In this document: positions 7,875-16,745 of the stretch, one piece after another | How positions within the stretch are numbered: position 1 is the stretch's first letter | Layout: the number at the start of each line of letters is the position of its first letter | Assembly (NCBI GenBank): GCA_964490015.1 | Contig: CAZBBA010000010.1 | Location: forward strand, 1 to 64,000 | Length of the DNA: 64,000 nt | Source of the DNA: Perlabentimonas sp964490015 | Lineage (GTDB): Bacteria > Bacteroidota > Bacteroidia > Bacteroidales > Tenuifilaceae | Direction of reading: 5' to 3' | Program-made: the position numbers and the translations under genes | The notes under the pieces: generated by a model | The model's database searches: none | Told to the model about the DNA's origin: nothing | Seen by the model: the letters and a program-made list of their open reading frames with translations, nothing else

Positions 7875-9338
7875 CTATGTTGTTTGTTTTTTTTCACCTC
7901 TCTTGCTTAACAACCATAACCCCCCAAAGGTAATGGCGCCATTTACCATTAGCAGCTCAAAGCCAAATTTGTAACCGTTAAAAAGTACTGCCGAGTACTT
8001 GGCCAGAAAGAAACAGATTATGGGCGATATTATTGCAACGTATGGCACCCACCTGTCACGTACAGCAAACGATGTAAATAGCCCAAATGCATAAAGGCCT
8101 AAAAGTGGCCCATAGGTGTATCCAGCTACTGTGAAAATGGCGCTAATTACACTCTGATCGTTAACGGCTCTAAAAACCATAATTACTGCTGCAATAAGCA
8201 ACGAGATCCCAATGTGTACCTTACGACGTATTGCTTTAATCTCTTGCTCGCTTTTCCCCTTGGGGTTTAGTATATCAACCGTAAACGAAGTGGTTAGGGC
8301 GGTTAACGCCGAATCGGCGCTGGAGTATGCGGCAGCCACAATTCCCAGAATAAATAGGATTGATACAATTTTAGGGAGATAACCTTGTGTTGCAATAATT
8401 GGGAACAAATCGTCGGACTGTGCCGGAAGGGCAATCCCCTGCTGCTGTGCAAAGGTGAAGAGAAGAACTCCCAGCGAAAGGAAAATTAGGTTCACTGGCA
8501 GAAATGCAAAGCCGTACCAGTACATATTCTTCTTGGCATCGCCAATATTCCGGCAGCTGAGATTTTTTTGCATCATGTCCTGGTCAAGCCCAGTCATAAC
8601 AATGGTGATAAATGCTCCGCTAAAGAATTGCTTAATAAAATGTCGCTTATCGTTCCAATCGTCGAAAAACCATACTCGGCTATACTCACTTTCGCGGATG
8701 GTTTGCACCATCTGTCCAAATGTAAGATCCATTTGCCTGGCGATAAAGTATATGGTTAGAATCACGGCAATAAGCATTGCTGCCGTTTGCAGCGTATCGG
8801 TCCAGATAATGGTTTTAATACCACCCCGATTGGTGTAAAGCCAAATAAGCAGAATGGTAACCAGTACAGTAATTATAAATGGAACGTTCCAAGCATCAAA
8901 AACGGTGATTTGTAGAACCGTGGCCACCAGAAAGAGCCTGAACGATGCACCAATAATCCTCGATATCAGAAAAAATGCTGCACCCGTTTTGTAGCTATAT
9001 ACCCCAAAGCGACCATCGAGATAGGTGTATATTGATGTAAGGTTAAGCCGGTAGTATAAGGGGAGCAATACGTTTGCTACAATAAAGTATCCAAGCAGGT
9101 ATCCCATAACCAGCTGCAGGTACGAGAACTGGCTATCGCCAACGTAACCGGGTACAGAGATAAAAGTTACACCCGAAAGTGATGCTCCTAGCATACCAAA
9201 GGCCACAATATACCAAGGCGATTGTCTGTTTCCCAAAAAGAACGATTCGTTTGTTGCGTTGCGACTAGTGTATGCCCCAATTATTAGCAGCACTCCAAAA
9301 TACAGTGCGATGATTAAAATCACCCAAATAGGTTCCAT
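7875..9338 (-). CDS. Sodium:solute symporter (SSS family)
   Basis: The 487-residue protein is almost entirely hydrophobic helices, with about 13 segments, as expected for the SSS family of LeuT fold. Characteristic patches are GASLSGVTFISVPGYVGD near residues 51-68, the segment GRFGVYSYKTGAAFFLISR, and AAYSSADSALTALTTSF around residue 340, which carries the serine/threonine Na+-site residues. It imports a small organic solute with Na+. The substrate cannot be read from the sequence, and it stands alone between convergent and divergent neighbours. Confidence 0.9.
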   Translation of the reverse strand: MEPIWVILIIALYFGVLLIIGAYTSRNATNESFFLGNRQSPWYIVAFGMLGASLSGVTFISVPGYVGDSQFSYLQLVMGYLLGYFIVANVLLPLYYRLNLTSIYTYLDGRFGVYSYKTGAAFFLISRIIGASFRLFLVATVLQITVFDAWNVPFIITVLVTILLIWLYTNRGGIKTIIWTDTLQTAAMLIAVILTIYFIARQMDLTFGQMVQTIRESEYSRVWFFDDWNDKRHFIKQFFSGAFITIVMTGLDQDMMQKNLSCRNIGDAKKNMYWYGFAFLPVNLIFLSLGVLLFTFAQQQGIALPAQSDDLFPIIATQGYLPKIVSILFILGIVAAAYSSADSALTALTTSFTVDILNPKGKSEQEIKAIRRKVHIGISLLIAAVIMVFRAVNDQSVISAIFTVAGYTYGPLLGLYAFGLFTSFAVRDRWVPYVAIISPIICFFLAKYSAVLFNGYKFGFELLMVNGAITFGGLWLLSKRGEKKQTT

Positions 9339-9404
9339 AGCGTTTCCATTAATAATTCTGCAAGTCTAGGTAAAAAAGGGGGAATAAAAAAGTTTTCGGT
9401 GGCA

Positions 9405-9432
9405 TTGCATTGGCTGATTATTTGTAGATTTG
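9405..9432 (+). promoter_or_regulatory. recR promoter
   Basis: TAGATTTG at 9425-9432 matches the -7 box TAnnTTTG. TTG at 9405-9407 lies 17 bp upstream as a candidate -33 element. The -7 box is 21 bp before the recR ATG. Confidence 0.6.
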
Positions 9433-9453
9433 CACTAGACAGAATTAGTGTTT

Positions 9454-10080
9454 ATGAACATTCATAGTTTTCCTTCCAAGCTGCTCGAGAACGCTGTTGA
9501 TGAGTTTGCCAAGCTACCTGGCATTGGCCGTAAAACAGCATTACGCCTTGTTCTTCATTTGCTTAGGCAGCCCAATGGTGATGTAGAGCGATTCTCGCAG
9601 GCATTCATCACACTAAAGAATGAGATAAAGTACTGCAGCAGCTGCAACAGCATTTCCGATACCCATATCTGCTCAATATGCTCAAACCCACATCGCGACG
9701 GTACCACAATTTGCGTGGTTGAAACCATTAAGGATGTGATGTCCATTGAGGCAACCCATCAGTATAATGGCCTGTACTACGTGCTTGGAGGGGTTATCAA
9801 TCCTATGGAGGGCATTGGCCCAGCCGATATAAAGGTGGATGGTTTGGTGAACAAAATTGCCAATGGCAACGTACAAGAGATCATTATGGCCCTAAGCCCA
9901 ACGCTCGAGGGCGACACAACAAATTTTTATATCTATAAAAAGATAAGCAGATACCCAATTGCCATATCGGTTATTGCGCGTGGTGTGGCATTTGGCGATG
10001 ATTTGGAGTACACCGACGAGATAACATTGGGCCGGGCGATACTAAACAGGACAAAGTTTGAAACATCAATTGCCAACTAG
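9454..10080 (+). CDS. recR: Recombination mediator RecR
   Basis: RecR works with RecF/RecO to load RecA on gapped DNA. The ATG at 9454 gives MNIHSFPSKLLENAVDEFAKLPGIGRKTA, the expected helix-hairpin-helix N terminus; an upstream GTG at 9448 is less likely. Next come a Cys4-type zinc finger (YCSSCNSISD...CSIC, about residues 65-82), then a Toprim domain (about 90-185) with VVETIKDVMSIE and ALSPTLEGDTT. The length of 208 residues is normal. It is followed 15 bp later by a TPR gene and may be cotranscribed with it. Confidence 0.97.
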   Translation: MNIHSFPSKLLENAVDEFAKLPGIGRKTALRLVLHLLRQPNGDVERFSQAFITLKNEIKYCSSCNSISDTHICSICSNPHRDGTTICVVETIKDVMSIEATHQYNGLYYVLGGVINPMEGIGPADIKVDGLVNKIANGNVQEIIMALSPTLEGDTTNFYIYKKISRYPIAISVIARGVAFGDDLEYTDEITLGRAILNRTKFETSIAN

Positions 10081-10095
10081 GCAATATTACTAAAT

Positions 10096-10827
10096 ATGCG
10101 AATGAGATATAAACTTTCTATACTCCTCACTTTTTTTCTGCTAATATGCGGAATATCTTTCTCACAGAACTCTGGGTTGATAGCAGAGGGTATGCAGAAG
10201 TTGGAGGCACGCGATTTTAACGAGTCCATCAAAATTTTTGGGCAGGTACTTAAGCAGGAGCCTTCCAATGCCGAAGCACTTGCGGGTATTATCAGAGCCT
10301 ACCTGTTGTCCGAGAATATTCGTGAGGCTCAACGTTTTATCGATATTGCGCTTAAGGAACATCCCAACAACGCCGAGTTTCATCTCCGCCGTGGAATCCT
10401 TAACAACATGAGGGCTCAGTACCGACGCGCAATTCTCGATTTTAATAAGGCGCTAGAGCTTAGCGGCGATAATGTTGACATCCAAATCTACATAAATAGG
10501 GGAGTATCGAACCTGCAGGATGAGAGTTATGGCGATGCGGTTGCCGACTTTACCGATGCCCTAAAAATTAATCCTCGTAATGCTCTATCGTTGAATTACC
10601 GAGCTTTTGCCAACTACCGGATGGGTAACTTTGCCGAGTCGATTAGCGATTACAACAAGGCCATCGATTTGAATCCTGAGAATGCCATGAGCTACTACAA
10701 CCGCGGAATGTCGCACTTACGCTCTGGCGACAAGGTGAAGGCTTGTGCCGATTTTCACCAATCGTGTAGCCGCGGAAATGTAAACGCCTGTCGAATGATT
10801 GTTACAGAATGCTCTGGGGTGAAGTAA
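10096..10827 (+). CDS. Secreted or periplasmic TPR protein
   Basis: A signal peptide (about residues 1-22, ending ISFSQ) is followed by six tetratricopeptide repeats across residues 28-235. The last repeats are the most regular (YRAFANYRMGNFAESISDYN, then YYNRGMSHLRSGDKVKACAD). The C-terminal tail has three cysteines (CSRGNVNACRMIVTEC), which could form disulfides outside the cytoplasm. It is a scaffold with no enzymatic motif, and no partner can be inferred beyond weak coupling with recR. Confidence 0.85.
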   Translation: MRMRYKLSILLTFFLLICGISFSQNSGLIAEGMQKLEARDFNESIKIFGQVLKQEPSNAEALAGIIRAYLLSENIREAQRFIDIALKEHPNNAEFHLRRGILNNMRAQYRRAILDFNKALELSGDNVDIQIYINRGVSNLQDESYGDAVADFTDALKINPRNALSLNYRAFANYRMGNFAESISDYNKAIDLNPENAMSYYNRGMSHLRSGDKVKACADFHQSCSRGNVNACRMIVTECSGVK

Positions 10828-10864
10828 GTGACCATTTCTCCTACAGCTAACCTGGCGATATAGT

Positions 10865-10892
10865 ATCCTCCACCAGCTGGAGGATTTTTTTT
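10865..10892 (+). terminator. Intrinsic terminator after recR-TPR
   Basis: An 8-bp stem (ATCCTCCA at 10865-10872, TGGAGGAT at 10878-10885) with a CCAGC loop is followed by eight T residues. Confidence 0.88.
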
Positions 10893-10959
10893 CTCGAAAG
10901 TATCGTCCCTCCTAATTCTTTAATTAATTTTCTAATCAATATGAACAACTTATTCAAAA

Positions 10960-10975
10960 ATATGTTATAACATAT
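10960..10975. promoter_or_regulatory. 16-bp perfect palindrome, candidate MarR operator
   Basis: ATATGTTATAACATAT is a perfect 16-bp palindrome 57 bp before the FMN reductase start. A weak -7-like AT-rich stretch (near 10976-10984) follows immediately, so a protein bound here would be placed over the promoter. The marR-type gene downstream is the natural candidate for binding. Confidence 0.5.
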
Positions 10976-11032
10976 AATATTTTAAACAGGAATGAATTTA
11001 AATCAACCAAAACACATAATAAGGATTGAGCT

Positions 11033-11590
11033 ATGATTAAAGTTGGAATTATTATTGGGAGCACACGACCTGGTCGCAACTCCGAGGCAGTAGCTAAGTG
11101 GGTTTACGAGATTGCCAAGCTACGGGACGATGCCCAGTTTGAGCTGATTGATATTGCAGACTATAAGCTGCCACTGCTCGATGAGCCCGTTCCGCCGGCA
11201 ATGAACCAATACACTAAGGATCATACCAAGGCATGGGCCGAGAAGATAGGCCCCATGGATGCATTTATATTTGTTACGCCGGAGTATAACCATGCTCCCA
11301 CAGCTGCGCTTAAGAATGCTATAGACTATATTTATGCCGAATGGAACAACAAAGCTGCTGGTTTTGTTGGGTTTGGTTCGGCAGGTGGAGTTCGCGCGGT
11401 TGAGCAGCTAAGGCAGATTATGGCCGAGCTGCAAATTGCCGATGTGCGGGCTCAGGTTTCACTTTCGCTATTCACCGATTTTGAAAACTTTAGCGTGTTT
11501 AAACCCGCACCACATCACAACGATTCGGTAAATGCAATGATTAACCAGGTTGTGGCCTGGGGCAGTGTATTAAAACCACTTCGGGGTTAA
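11033..11590 (+). CDS. NAD(P)H-dependent FMN reductase
   Basis: The 185-residue flavodoxin-like protein has the FMN phosphate-binding loop GSTRPGRNSEAVAKW at residues 8-22 and the second flavin loop TPEYNHAPTAALKNAIDYIYAEW at about 81-103, the signature of the NADPH-dependent FMN reductase family (azoreductase/quinone reductase/ArsH/SsuE-like). It probably reduces quinones or azo compounds with a flavin cofactor in the cytosol. A MarR regulator gene follows about 96 bp downstream, a pairing typical of electrophile- or redox-responsive detoxification; that role is inferred from context. Confidence 0.9.
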   Translation: MIKVGIIIGSTRPGRNSEAVAKWVYEIAKLRDDAQFELIDIADYKLPLLDEPVPPAMNQYTKDHTKAWAEKIGPMDAFIFVTPEYNHAPTAALKNAIDYIYAEWNNKAAGFVGFGSAGGVRAVEQLRQIMAELQIADVRAQVSLSLFTDFENFSVFKPAPHHNDSVNAMINQVVAWGSVLKPLRG

Positions 11591-11621
11591 TGAATTTTTT
11601 AGTCGCAATACTGCAACAAGT

Positions 11622-11654
11622 AACCCATTGGTCATTTTTGCCAGTGGGTTTTTT
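11622..11654 (+). terminator. Intrinsic terminator after the FMN reductase gene
   Basis: AACCCATTGG at 11622-11631 pairs with CCAGTGGGTT at 11641-11650 (one G-T wobble), followed by a T-run. The marR promoter overlaps its 3' side. Confidence 0.8.
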
Positions 11655-11666
11655 GTTCTACATTTG
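11637..11666 (+). promoter_or_regulatory. marR promoter, overlapping the preceding terminator
   Basis: TTTG at 11637-11640 and TACATTTG at 11659-11666 form a good Bacteroidota -33/-7 pair with an 18-bp spacer. The -7 box is only 20 bp upstream of the ATG at 11687, so the leader would be short. The -33 element lies in the loop of the reductase terminator. Confidence 0.6.
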
Positions 11667-11686
11667 GTGTGATAAAATATATAAGC

Positions 11687-12136
11687 ATGAGAATTGAAGA
11701 AGAGATAAAAGGCCGATTTAGGAACGATTATCATAAGGGTTTTATCAACCTTTCGTATACTGCTCGTCGGTTGAACTACGATTTTTTTAAGGAGTTAAAA
11801 AAGCATGGAATTACCGAGCAGCAGTACAACGTGCTGCGCATACTAAGGGGTTATAGTGATAAGGCTCCCATAAATGTGGGGTTTATTAAGGAGCGAATGC
11901 TCGATCGCGATTCCGATGTAAGTCGCTTGGTGGATAGGCTTCAAGACAAAGGACTTGTTACCAGTTCCCTAAACTCGCTCGATAAGCGCCAGCGTTCCGT
12001 TGTTATAACATCAAGTGGGCTTGACCTGTTAGCCAAATTACTCGCCTGGGAGAAGCACGTGGAAACCCTTTTGGGAAATCTAAGTGCCGACGAGGTCGTT
12101 GAGTTTAACCGTCTTCTTGATAAGATTAGGGGGTAG
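11687..12136 (+). CDS. MarR family transcriptional regulator
   Basis: The 149-residue protein has the MarR winged helix: QQYNVLRILRG, the recognition-helix region MLDRDSDVSRLVDRLQDKGLV, and the wing SLDKRQRSVVITSSGLDLL. The ATG at 11687 is chosen over a GTG at 11669 because the latter leaves almost no leader after the -7 box. MarR proteins are dimeric repressors released by small phenolic or oxidising ligands. It probably controls the FMN reductase gene through the palindrome at 10960. Confidence 0.92.
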   Translation: MRIEEEIKGRFRNDYHKGFINLSYTARRLNYDFFKELKKHGITEQQYNVLRILRGYSDKAPINVGFIKERMLDRDSDVSRLVDRLQDKGLVTSSLNSLDKRQRSVVITSSGLDLLAKLLAWEKHVETLLGNLSADEVVEFNRLLDKIRG

Positions 12137-12154
12137 TAAGTTGAGGATATGACA

Positions 12155-12188
12155 CGAAAAAAGGGGAGCAAAAGCTCCCCTTTTTTCG
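12155..12188. terminator. Strong bidirectional terminator between marR and gdhA
   Basis: A 15-bp perfect stem (CGAAAAAAGGGGAGC at 12155-12169 with its complement at 12174-12188) and an AAAA loop carry built-in A- and T-runs, so it works for both convergent genes. Confidence 0.92.
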
Positions 12189-12203
12189 TATTAGAAAATG
12201 TAA

Positions 12204-13544
12204 TTACATTACAAGTCCTAGGTCGCACATAGCGTTGGCCACTTTCATGAAACCAGCAATGTTTGCACCTTTAACGTAGTTAACGTAACCATCTTTCTCT
12301 TTTCCGTACTGAACGCAAGCAGTGTGGATGTTCTCCATAATCTGCTTCAGGCGCTCGTCAACCTCTTCACGAGTCCAGTTAAGCTTCATCGAGTTTTGGG
12401 TCATTTCCAAACCTGAAGTAGCTACACCACCAGCGTTGGCTGCTTTCCCAGGGCCAAAAGGAATCCTATTCTTAATGAATACCTCAATAGCCTCAGGAGT
12501 AGAGCCCATGTTTGAAAGTTCGCTTACGCAGATAACACCATTCTTTACAAGGGTAGCAGCATCGTCGCCGTTAAGCTCGTTTTGAATAGCGCAAGGGATA
12601 GCGATATCAACCTTAACTTCCCAAGGTTTTTTACCCGCTACAAATTTAGAACCGGGGAATTTGTTAGCGTAGGGAGCAACGATATCCTGGTTAGAGTTAC
12701 GAAGTTCTAGCATGTAGTCAATCTTCTCGCCGCTGATACCAGCCTCGTCGTAGATGTAACCATCGGGGCCAGAGATTGTAACCACTTTAGCACCAAGTTC
12801 GGTAGCTTTAAGGGCAGCACCCCAAGCCACGTTACCAAAGCCCGATACAGCAACAGTTTTACCTTTTAGGTCGGTACCAATTGCCTTAAGTTGGTGGTTG
12901 ATAAAGTAAATACCGCCAAAACCAGTAGCCTCTGGACGAATAAGTGATCCACCCCAGTTTAAGCCTTTGCCAGTTAGAACACCTGTGTGCTCGCCAGCAA
13001 GTTTCTTGTACATTCCATACATGTAACCAATTTCGCGTCCACCAACACCTATGTCACCAGCAGGAACGTCAGTCTCAGGACCAATGTGCTTCCAAAGCTC
13101 AAGCATAAACGCTTGGCAGAAACGCATAATTTCGTTATCGCTACGGCCTTTGGGGTTGAAGTCAGAACCTCCCTTACCGCCACCCATAGGTAGAGTTGTA
13201 AGAGCGTTCTTAAAGGTTTGCTCAAATCCTAAGAACTTAAGTGAAGAAAGGGTTACGCTTGGGTGGAAACGAAGTCCGCCTTTGTATGGGCCAATGGCGC
13301 CGTTGAACTGAACGCGGTAACCAATATTCACGTGGATATTGCCCTCGTCATCAGCCCAGGGTACCTTAAAGATAAAAACGCGATCGGGCTCAACGATACG
13401 CTCAATAATTTTGTGAGCTTCAAATTTTGGGTTCCGATTGTAAATCTCCTCTACTGATTCAAGAACCTCGTGAACCGCCTGTAGGAATTCACTCTCACCG
13501 GGGTGTTTCTTCTCAAGGTCAGTCATTATCTTCTTAACATCCAT
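12204..13544 (-). CDS. gdhA: Glutamate dehydrogenase (NADP-type, hexameric)
   Basis: This 446-residue enzyme interconverts 2-oxoglutarate plus ammonia and glutamate. Visible signatures are PMGGGKGGSDFNPKGRSDNEIMRFCQAF (the catalytic lysine loop), PAGDIGVGGREIGYMYG, the Rossmann glycine motif VSGFGNVAWG and the late loop NAGGVATSGLEMTQNS. The length and sequence match the 440-450-residue bacterial NADP-dependent type I family. The 161-bp upstream region contains an inverted repeat AAGGG/CCCTT at 13595-13611 in its leader. The gene is isolated, flanked by a terminator and by a separate operon. Confidence 0.96.
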   Translation of the reverse strand: MDVKKIMTDLEKKHPGESEFLQAVHEVLESVEEIYNRNPKFEAHKIIERIVEPDRVFIFKVPWADDEGNIHVNIGYRVQFNGAIGPYKGGLRFHPSVTLSSLKFLGFEQTFKNALTTLPMGGGKGGSDFNPKGRSDNEIMRFCQAFMLELWKHIGPETDVPAGDIGVGGREIGYMYGMYKKLAGEHTGVLTGKGLNWGGSLIRPEATGFGGIYFINHQLKAIGTDLKGKTVAVSGFGNVAWGAALKATELGAKVVTISGPDGYIYDEAGISGEKIDYMLELRNSNQDIVAPYANKFPGSKFVAGKKPWEVKVDIAIPCAIQNELNGDDAATLVKNGVICVSELSNMGSTPEAIEVFIKNRIPFGPGKAANAGGVATSGLEMTQNSMKLNWTREEVDERLKQIMENIHTACVQYGKEKDGYVNYVKGANIAGFMKVANAMCDLGLVM

Positions 13545-13705
13545 AACTGAAAAGTTTTAAGTGTTTATAACATGAAAGACTTATACTACTATTTAAGGGT
13601 ATTTTGCCCTTGGAAAACCGGTGTAAAGATCAATACTTAAAACTAATTTTCAAAGCAAAAGCATCGTATAAAAACATGATATTAAACAGGTAACGTAACC
13701 GTTCC

Positions 13706-16700
13706 TCAATCGTTTGGATGCTGATAATCGAGCAGATTGCCTTTTTGAGGTTTAAACACCACCCCTTTGTTGTTTTTGCCATCGATATGAATGAGGAGAG
13801 TTTCGCTGAAGCGAATGCATCGAATGTGATCGGTTTCATGATGCGCTGGTTGGATGTTGAGGAAATCCACATCAAATATTCCGTCGTTTATGTAGGGATT
13901 AATGGTAAGGTATCCAACTCGGAACGATGTGAGGTTCTGGAAGAAGTGAGTTCCTTGGCTAGGATCGACGCGGAAGTTTTCGAGTCCCGACTCAACAATG
14001 GCCCGAGCCTCAGATATTTGCGACCATTTTATGGGAATGCCAAGCCAGGGATCGCTGCTGCCCCATCGGCCGGGGCCTACCAGCACGTAATTTCGCCTAT
14101 CGTCCATGTACATTTTGTTTATCGACTCCACCTCCTGGGCTATTAGCTTGGTGTTGGCAGGATTGAACTTGTGAGGTTTAACGTAAACCACATCGTGGAT
14201 ATTTTCTATTCGGCCATGCCCCAGAGCCGATTGGGAATAGATGATGGTATCGTCCAGATTTACCTGTTCCCAGGGGAAATCTTCGGATTGCTCGTTTTCG
14301 ACTATTGGGCGTATTTGTAGCAGGTTAAATATCTTGGGCATATCCTTTGGCACATTGAGGTTTGCTGCAAACTCAATTTCCACGGGGCAATTCATCTCCT
14401 TTTGCCCAATCTCCAGCAAATCACTCAGGATTGAAGCTAAGGGAAAGGTGTTGTACTTTAGTACATTGGCAAAGGTGACAACCTTTTTGCCGGGGGCATG
14501 AATGCTGTCGATAATTGAATGGTTTTGAAAATCGAAGGTTGAGGCAACATGCTCGAAATCGGCATAGCCTTCGGCTTGGGAGATATCAAGTTTGAGAAGG
14601 TTAATACCATCATCGGTTGATGGGACAAAGCTTTGCGGGCGCATATCAATGGCGTAAAACAACTTTTGGGTTTCCCTAACCGCCATGTCGGGCTGCGAGA
14701 GTTGCAAGATTTTTTTCGGAAATTTTGGTGAAAACCTTAGCGAAACACCACCATCGACAATAAGTTTTCCCAGTCCATAGCCAACCGTAGCAATACCATG
14801 TTCCGCTTTTTCGGATCCAATAGGGTAGAAGTTTATGGATCGGGCAACGCCAGAAAGGGTGGGCAGGAATACTTCGCCATGCTGATTGCCGCATACCTCC
14901 TGCAGGATTATCCCCATCTTTTCCTCATCAATCACATTGCTGGTTGCAGTCATGTAGGCCTTACTGGCTTTGAAGAATACCGAAGCGTATACGCTTTTTA
15001 TGGCCTGTTGCAGCATCTGTAGCATTTGCTCCTTGTTGTCGACGCTGGGCACCATATAGGTTGAGTAAATACCCGCAAAGGGCTGGTAGTGCGAGTCCTC
15101 GAGTTTGCTTGATGACCGAACGGCAATTGGCTGAGTAATCACAGTAATCACCACTCTCAAATCTTCCACTAATCTTTGAGGCAAATGGGCAGCAAGAAAT
15201 TTGTTGAGGATTTGCTCATCGGGAAGATCGGACATACCCACCTTGAACAGGCTATTGGTTTCGATAAACTCATCGTAAAACTCGGTGCTGATCACAACCG
15301 TTCGGGGGATTGCAATAACCACATTGGGATACTTGTTGTATAGCTGATTATCCTTTATTAACGTGTTTACAAAGGCCAGCCCCCGTGCCTTACCTCCGAT
15401 GGATCCATTGCCAATTCGGGTGAAGAATCGGTACTCGTCGAAGCGTTTGGGGTCGAACATGGCGATTACGCCTCGGTTTTTTCCTGTTCGATATGCCGAT
15501 ATGGCATGGTAAAGGAACGTACGAGCCTCGTCGAGCGAGTGAAAGTCGCTGATTGAAAGGGGCTTGAAAAGCTGTCCTATGGAAAAGAGTGCTCGCGCAT
15601 TGAGCCATTTGGAGAGATGATCGCGGGTTGAGTGGAAAATTAGCGACTCGTCGGGTACTGTTAATAGCTGTTTTTGAAGCGCGGGTAAGTCCTCGGCGCG
15701 GCAAATCTCTTTACCGGATTTTGGGTCGTAAAATATGAAATCACCAAAACCAAAGTTGGCAATAATGTATTCGCGAAGGTCGATATTGTACGACTGGGAG
15801 TACTTGTGGATAAAACCAACTCCCAACTCGTTGGCAAACCGCTGGTTGCTTATGTCGGAGCTTTGGAGCAAGAAGGGCATATTGGGATCGTCCTGCCTAA
15901 TCTGGTCGCAAAGTTGTAGCCCTAACCTCGCTTCCTGGTCGCGTTTCTGATTCACTTTAAAACTCACGTCAGAAATTACTCCCAGCACATTGGGCTTGTA
16001 GCGATTGTAAAGTTCGAGTGCCTCGTTGTAATTTTTTGCCAGCAGGATTTTTGGCCGCCCCCTCATCCGCAGAACACGTTTATGCTCGTTAAGAGCTTCC
16101 TGCATAAAGCTACGGGCTTGTCGCATCACAATTTTATACAGCAAGGGCATCATGGTGGAGTAGTACCGAATGGAGTCCTCCACCACAATAATCGATTGAA
16201 CACCAACCTCGAGAATGTCGTTGTCGGCATTCATCCTATCCTCAATAAGCTTTATTATCGCCAGCAGCAAATCGGCATTGCCTAACCAGCTAAAGATGTA
16301 ATCGATCCCGGTTAAATCTTCTCTTTCGAGCCTAGCAGAAACCTCGCGCGAGAAATGGGTGAGAATAACCAGAGGGACGAGGGGCAGCCGTTTTTTTATG
16401 AGCTTTGCCAGCTCAAATGTGTCAACATCACCCACGTTTAGCATGGAGATTATTAGGTCAATTTTCTCATCGCTGTTAATAACCTCAAGAGCTTCGCGGG
16501 CCGAGTGCACCTGAATAAAACTTGGTGGATAGCGCAAACTCAACGAAACGTACTCGTTGAAAATCTGCTCGTCAATTCGACCATCCTCCTCGAGCATAAA
16601 TGCATCGTAGTGGCTGCAGATTAGCAAAACCCTGTAGATACGCTTTTGCATTAGCATATCGAACGCTGTTTCGGAGAAATCGAGCGTAAATGCGGCTTTG

Positions 16701-16720
16701 TATTCCTGTAGGGTTTGCAT
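13706..16720 (-). CDS. Dual receiver-like / PEP-pyruvate-binding domain fusion protein
   Basis: The 1004-residue protein starts at the ATG at 16720 (a TTG lies 12 bp upstream). Three parts can be seen. At about residues 20-150 is a receiver-like fold in which the phospho-acceptor position is Met (in DLIISML), so it is probably inactive. At about 155-340 is a second receiver with key residues present: VVEDS, the Asp of GVISDVSF, the Ser of LLQSSD and the Lys of FIHKYS, with a long helical insertion. From about 430 on is a PEP/pyruvate-binding (PPDK_N-like) domain: IGNGSIGGKARGL, AVRSSSKLEDSHYQPFAG and the C-terminal GPGRWGSSDPWLG. There is no swivelling phospho-histidine domain (no GGxxSH motif) and no PEP-binding barrel. 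The family seems known in Bacteroidota but its function is not. It is the third gene of a tight minus-strand operon (25-bp gap). Confidence 0.85.
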   Translation of the reverse strand: MQTLQEYKAAFTLDFSETAFDMLMQKRIYRVLLICSHYDAFMLEEDGRIDEQIFNEYVSLSLRYPPSFIQVHSAREALEVINSDEKIDLIISMLNVGDVDTFELAKLIKKRLPLVPLVILTHFSREVSARLEREDLTGIDYIFSWLGNADLLLAIIKLIEDRMNADNDILEVGVQSIIVVEDSIRYYSTMMPLLYKIVMRQARSFMQEALNEHKRVLRMRGRPKILLAKNYNEALELYNRYKPNVLGVISDVSFKVNQKRDQEARLGLQLCDQIRQDDPNMPFLLQSSDISNQRFANELGVGFIHKYSQSYNIDLREYIIANFGFGDFIFYDPKSGKEICRAEDLPALQKQLLTVPDESLIFHSTRDHLSKWLNARALFSIGQLFKPLSISDFHSLDEARTFLYHAISAYRTGKNRGVIAMFDPKRFDEYRFFTRIGNGSIGGKARGLAFVNTLIKDNQLYNKYPNVVIAIPRTVVISTEFYDEFIETNSLFKVGMSDLPDEQILNKFLAAHLPQRLVEDLRVVITVITQPIAVRSSSKLEDSHYQPFAGIYSTYMVPSVDNKEQMLQMLQQAIKSVYASVFFKASKAYMTATSNVIDEEKMGIILQEVCGNQHGEVFLPTLSGVARSINFYPIGSEKAEHGIATVGYGLGKLIVDGGVSLRFSPKFPKKILQLSQPDMAVRETQKLFYAIDMRPQSFVPSTDDGINLLKLDISQAEGYADFEHVASTFDFQNHSIIDSIHAPGKKVVTFANVLKYNTFPLASILSDLLEIGQKEMNCPVEIEFAANLNVPKDMPKIFNLLQIRPIVENEQSEDFPWEQVNLDDTIIYSQSALGHGRIENIHDVVYVKPHKFNPANTKLIAQEVESINKMYMDDRRNYVLVGPGRWGSSDPWLGIPIKWSQISEARAIVESGLENFRVDPSQGTHFFQNLTSFRVGYLTINPYINDGIFDVDFLNIQPAHHETDHIRCIRFSETLLIHIDGKNNKGVVFKPQKGNLLDYQHPND

Positions 16721-16745
16721 AATCAGTGTCAATTTAGGTTAAACC

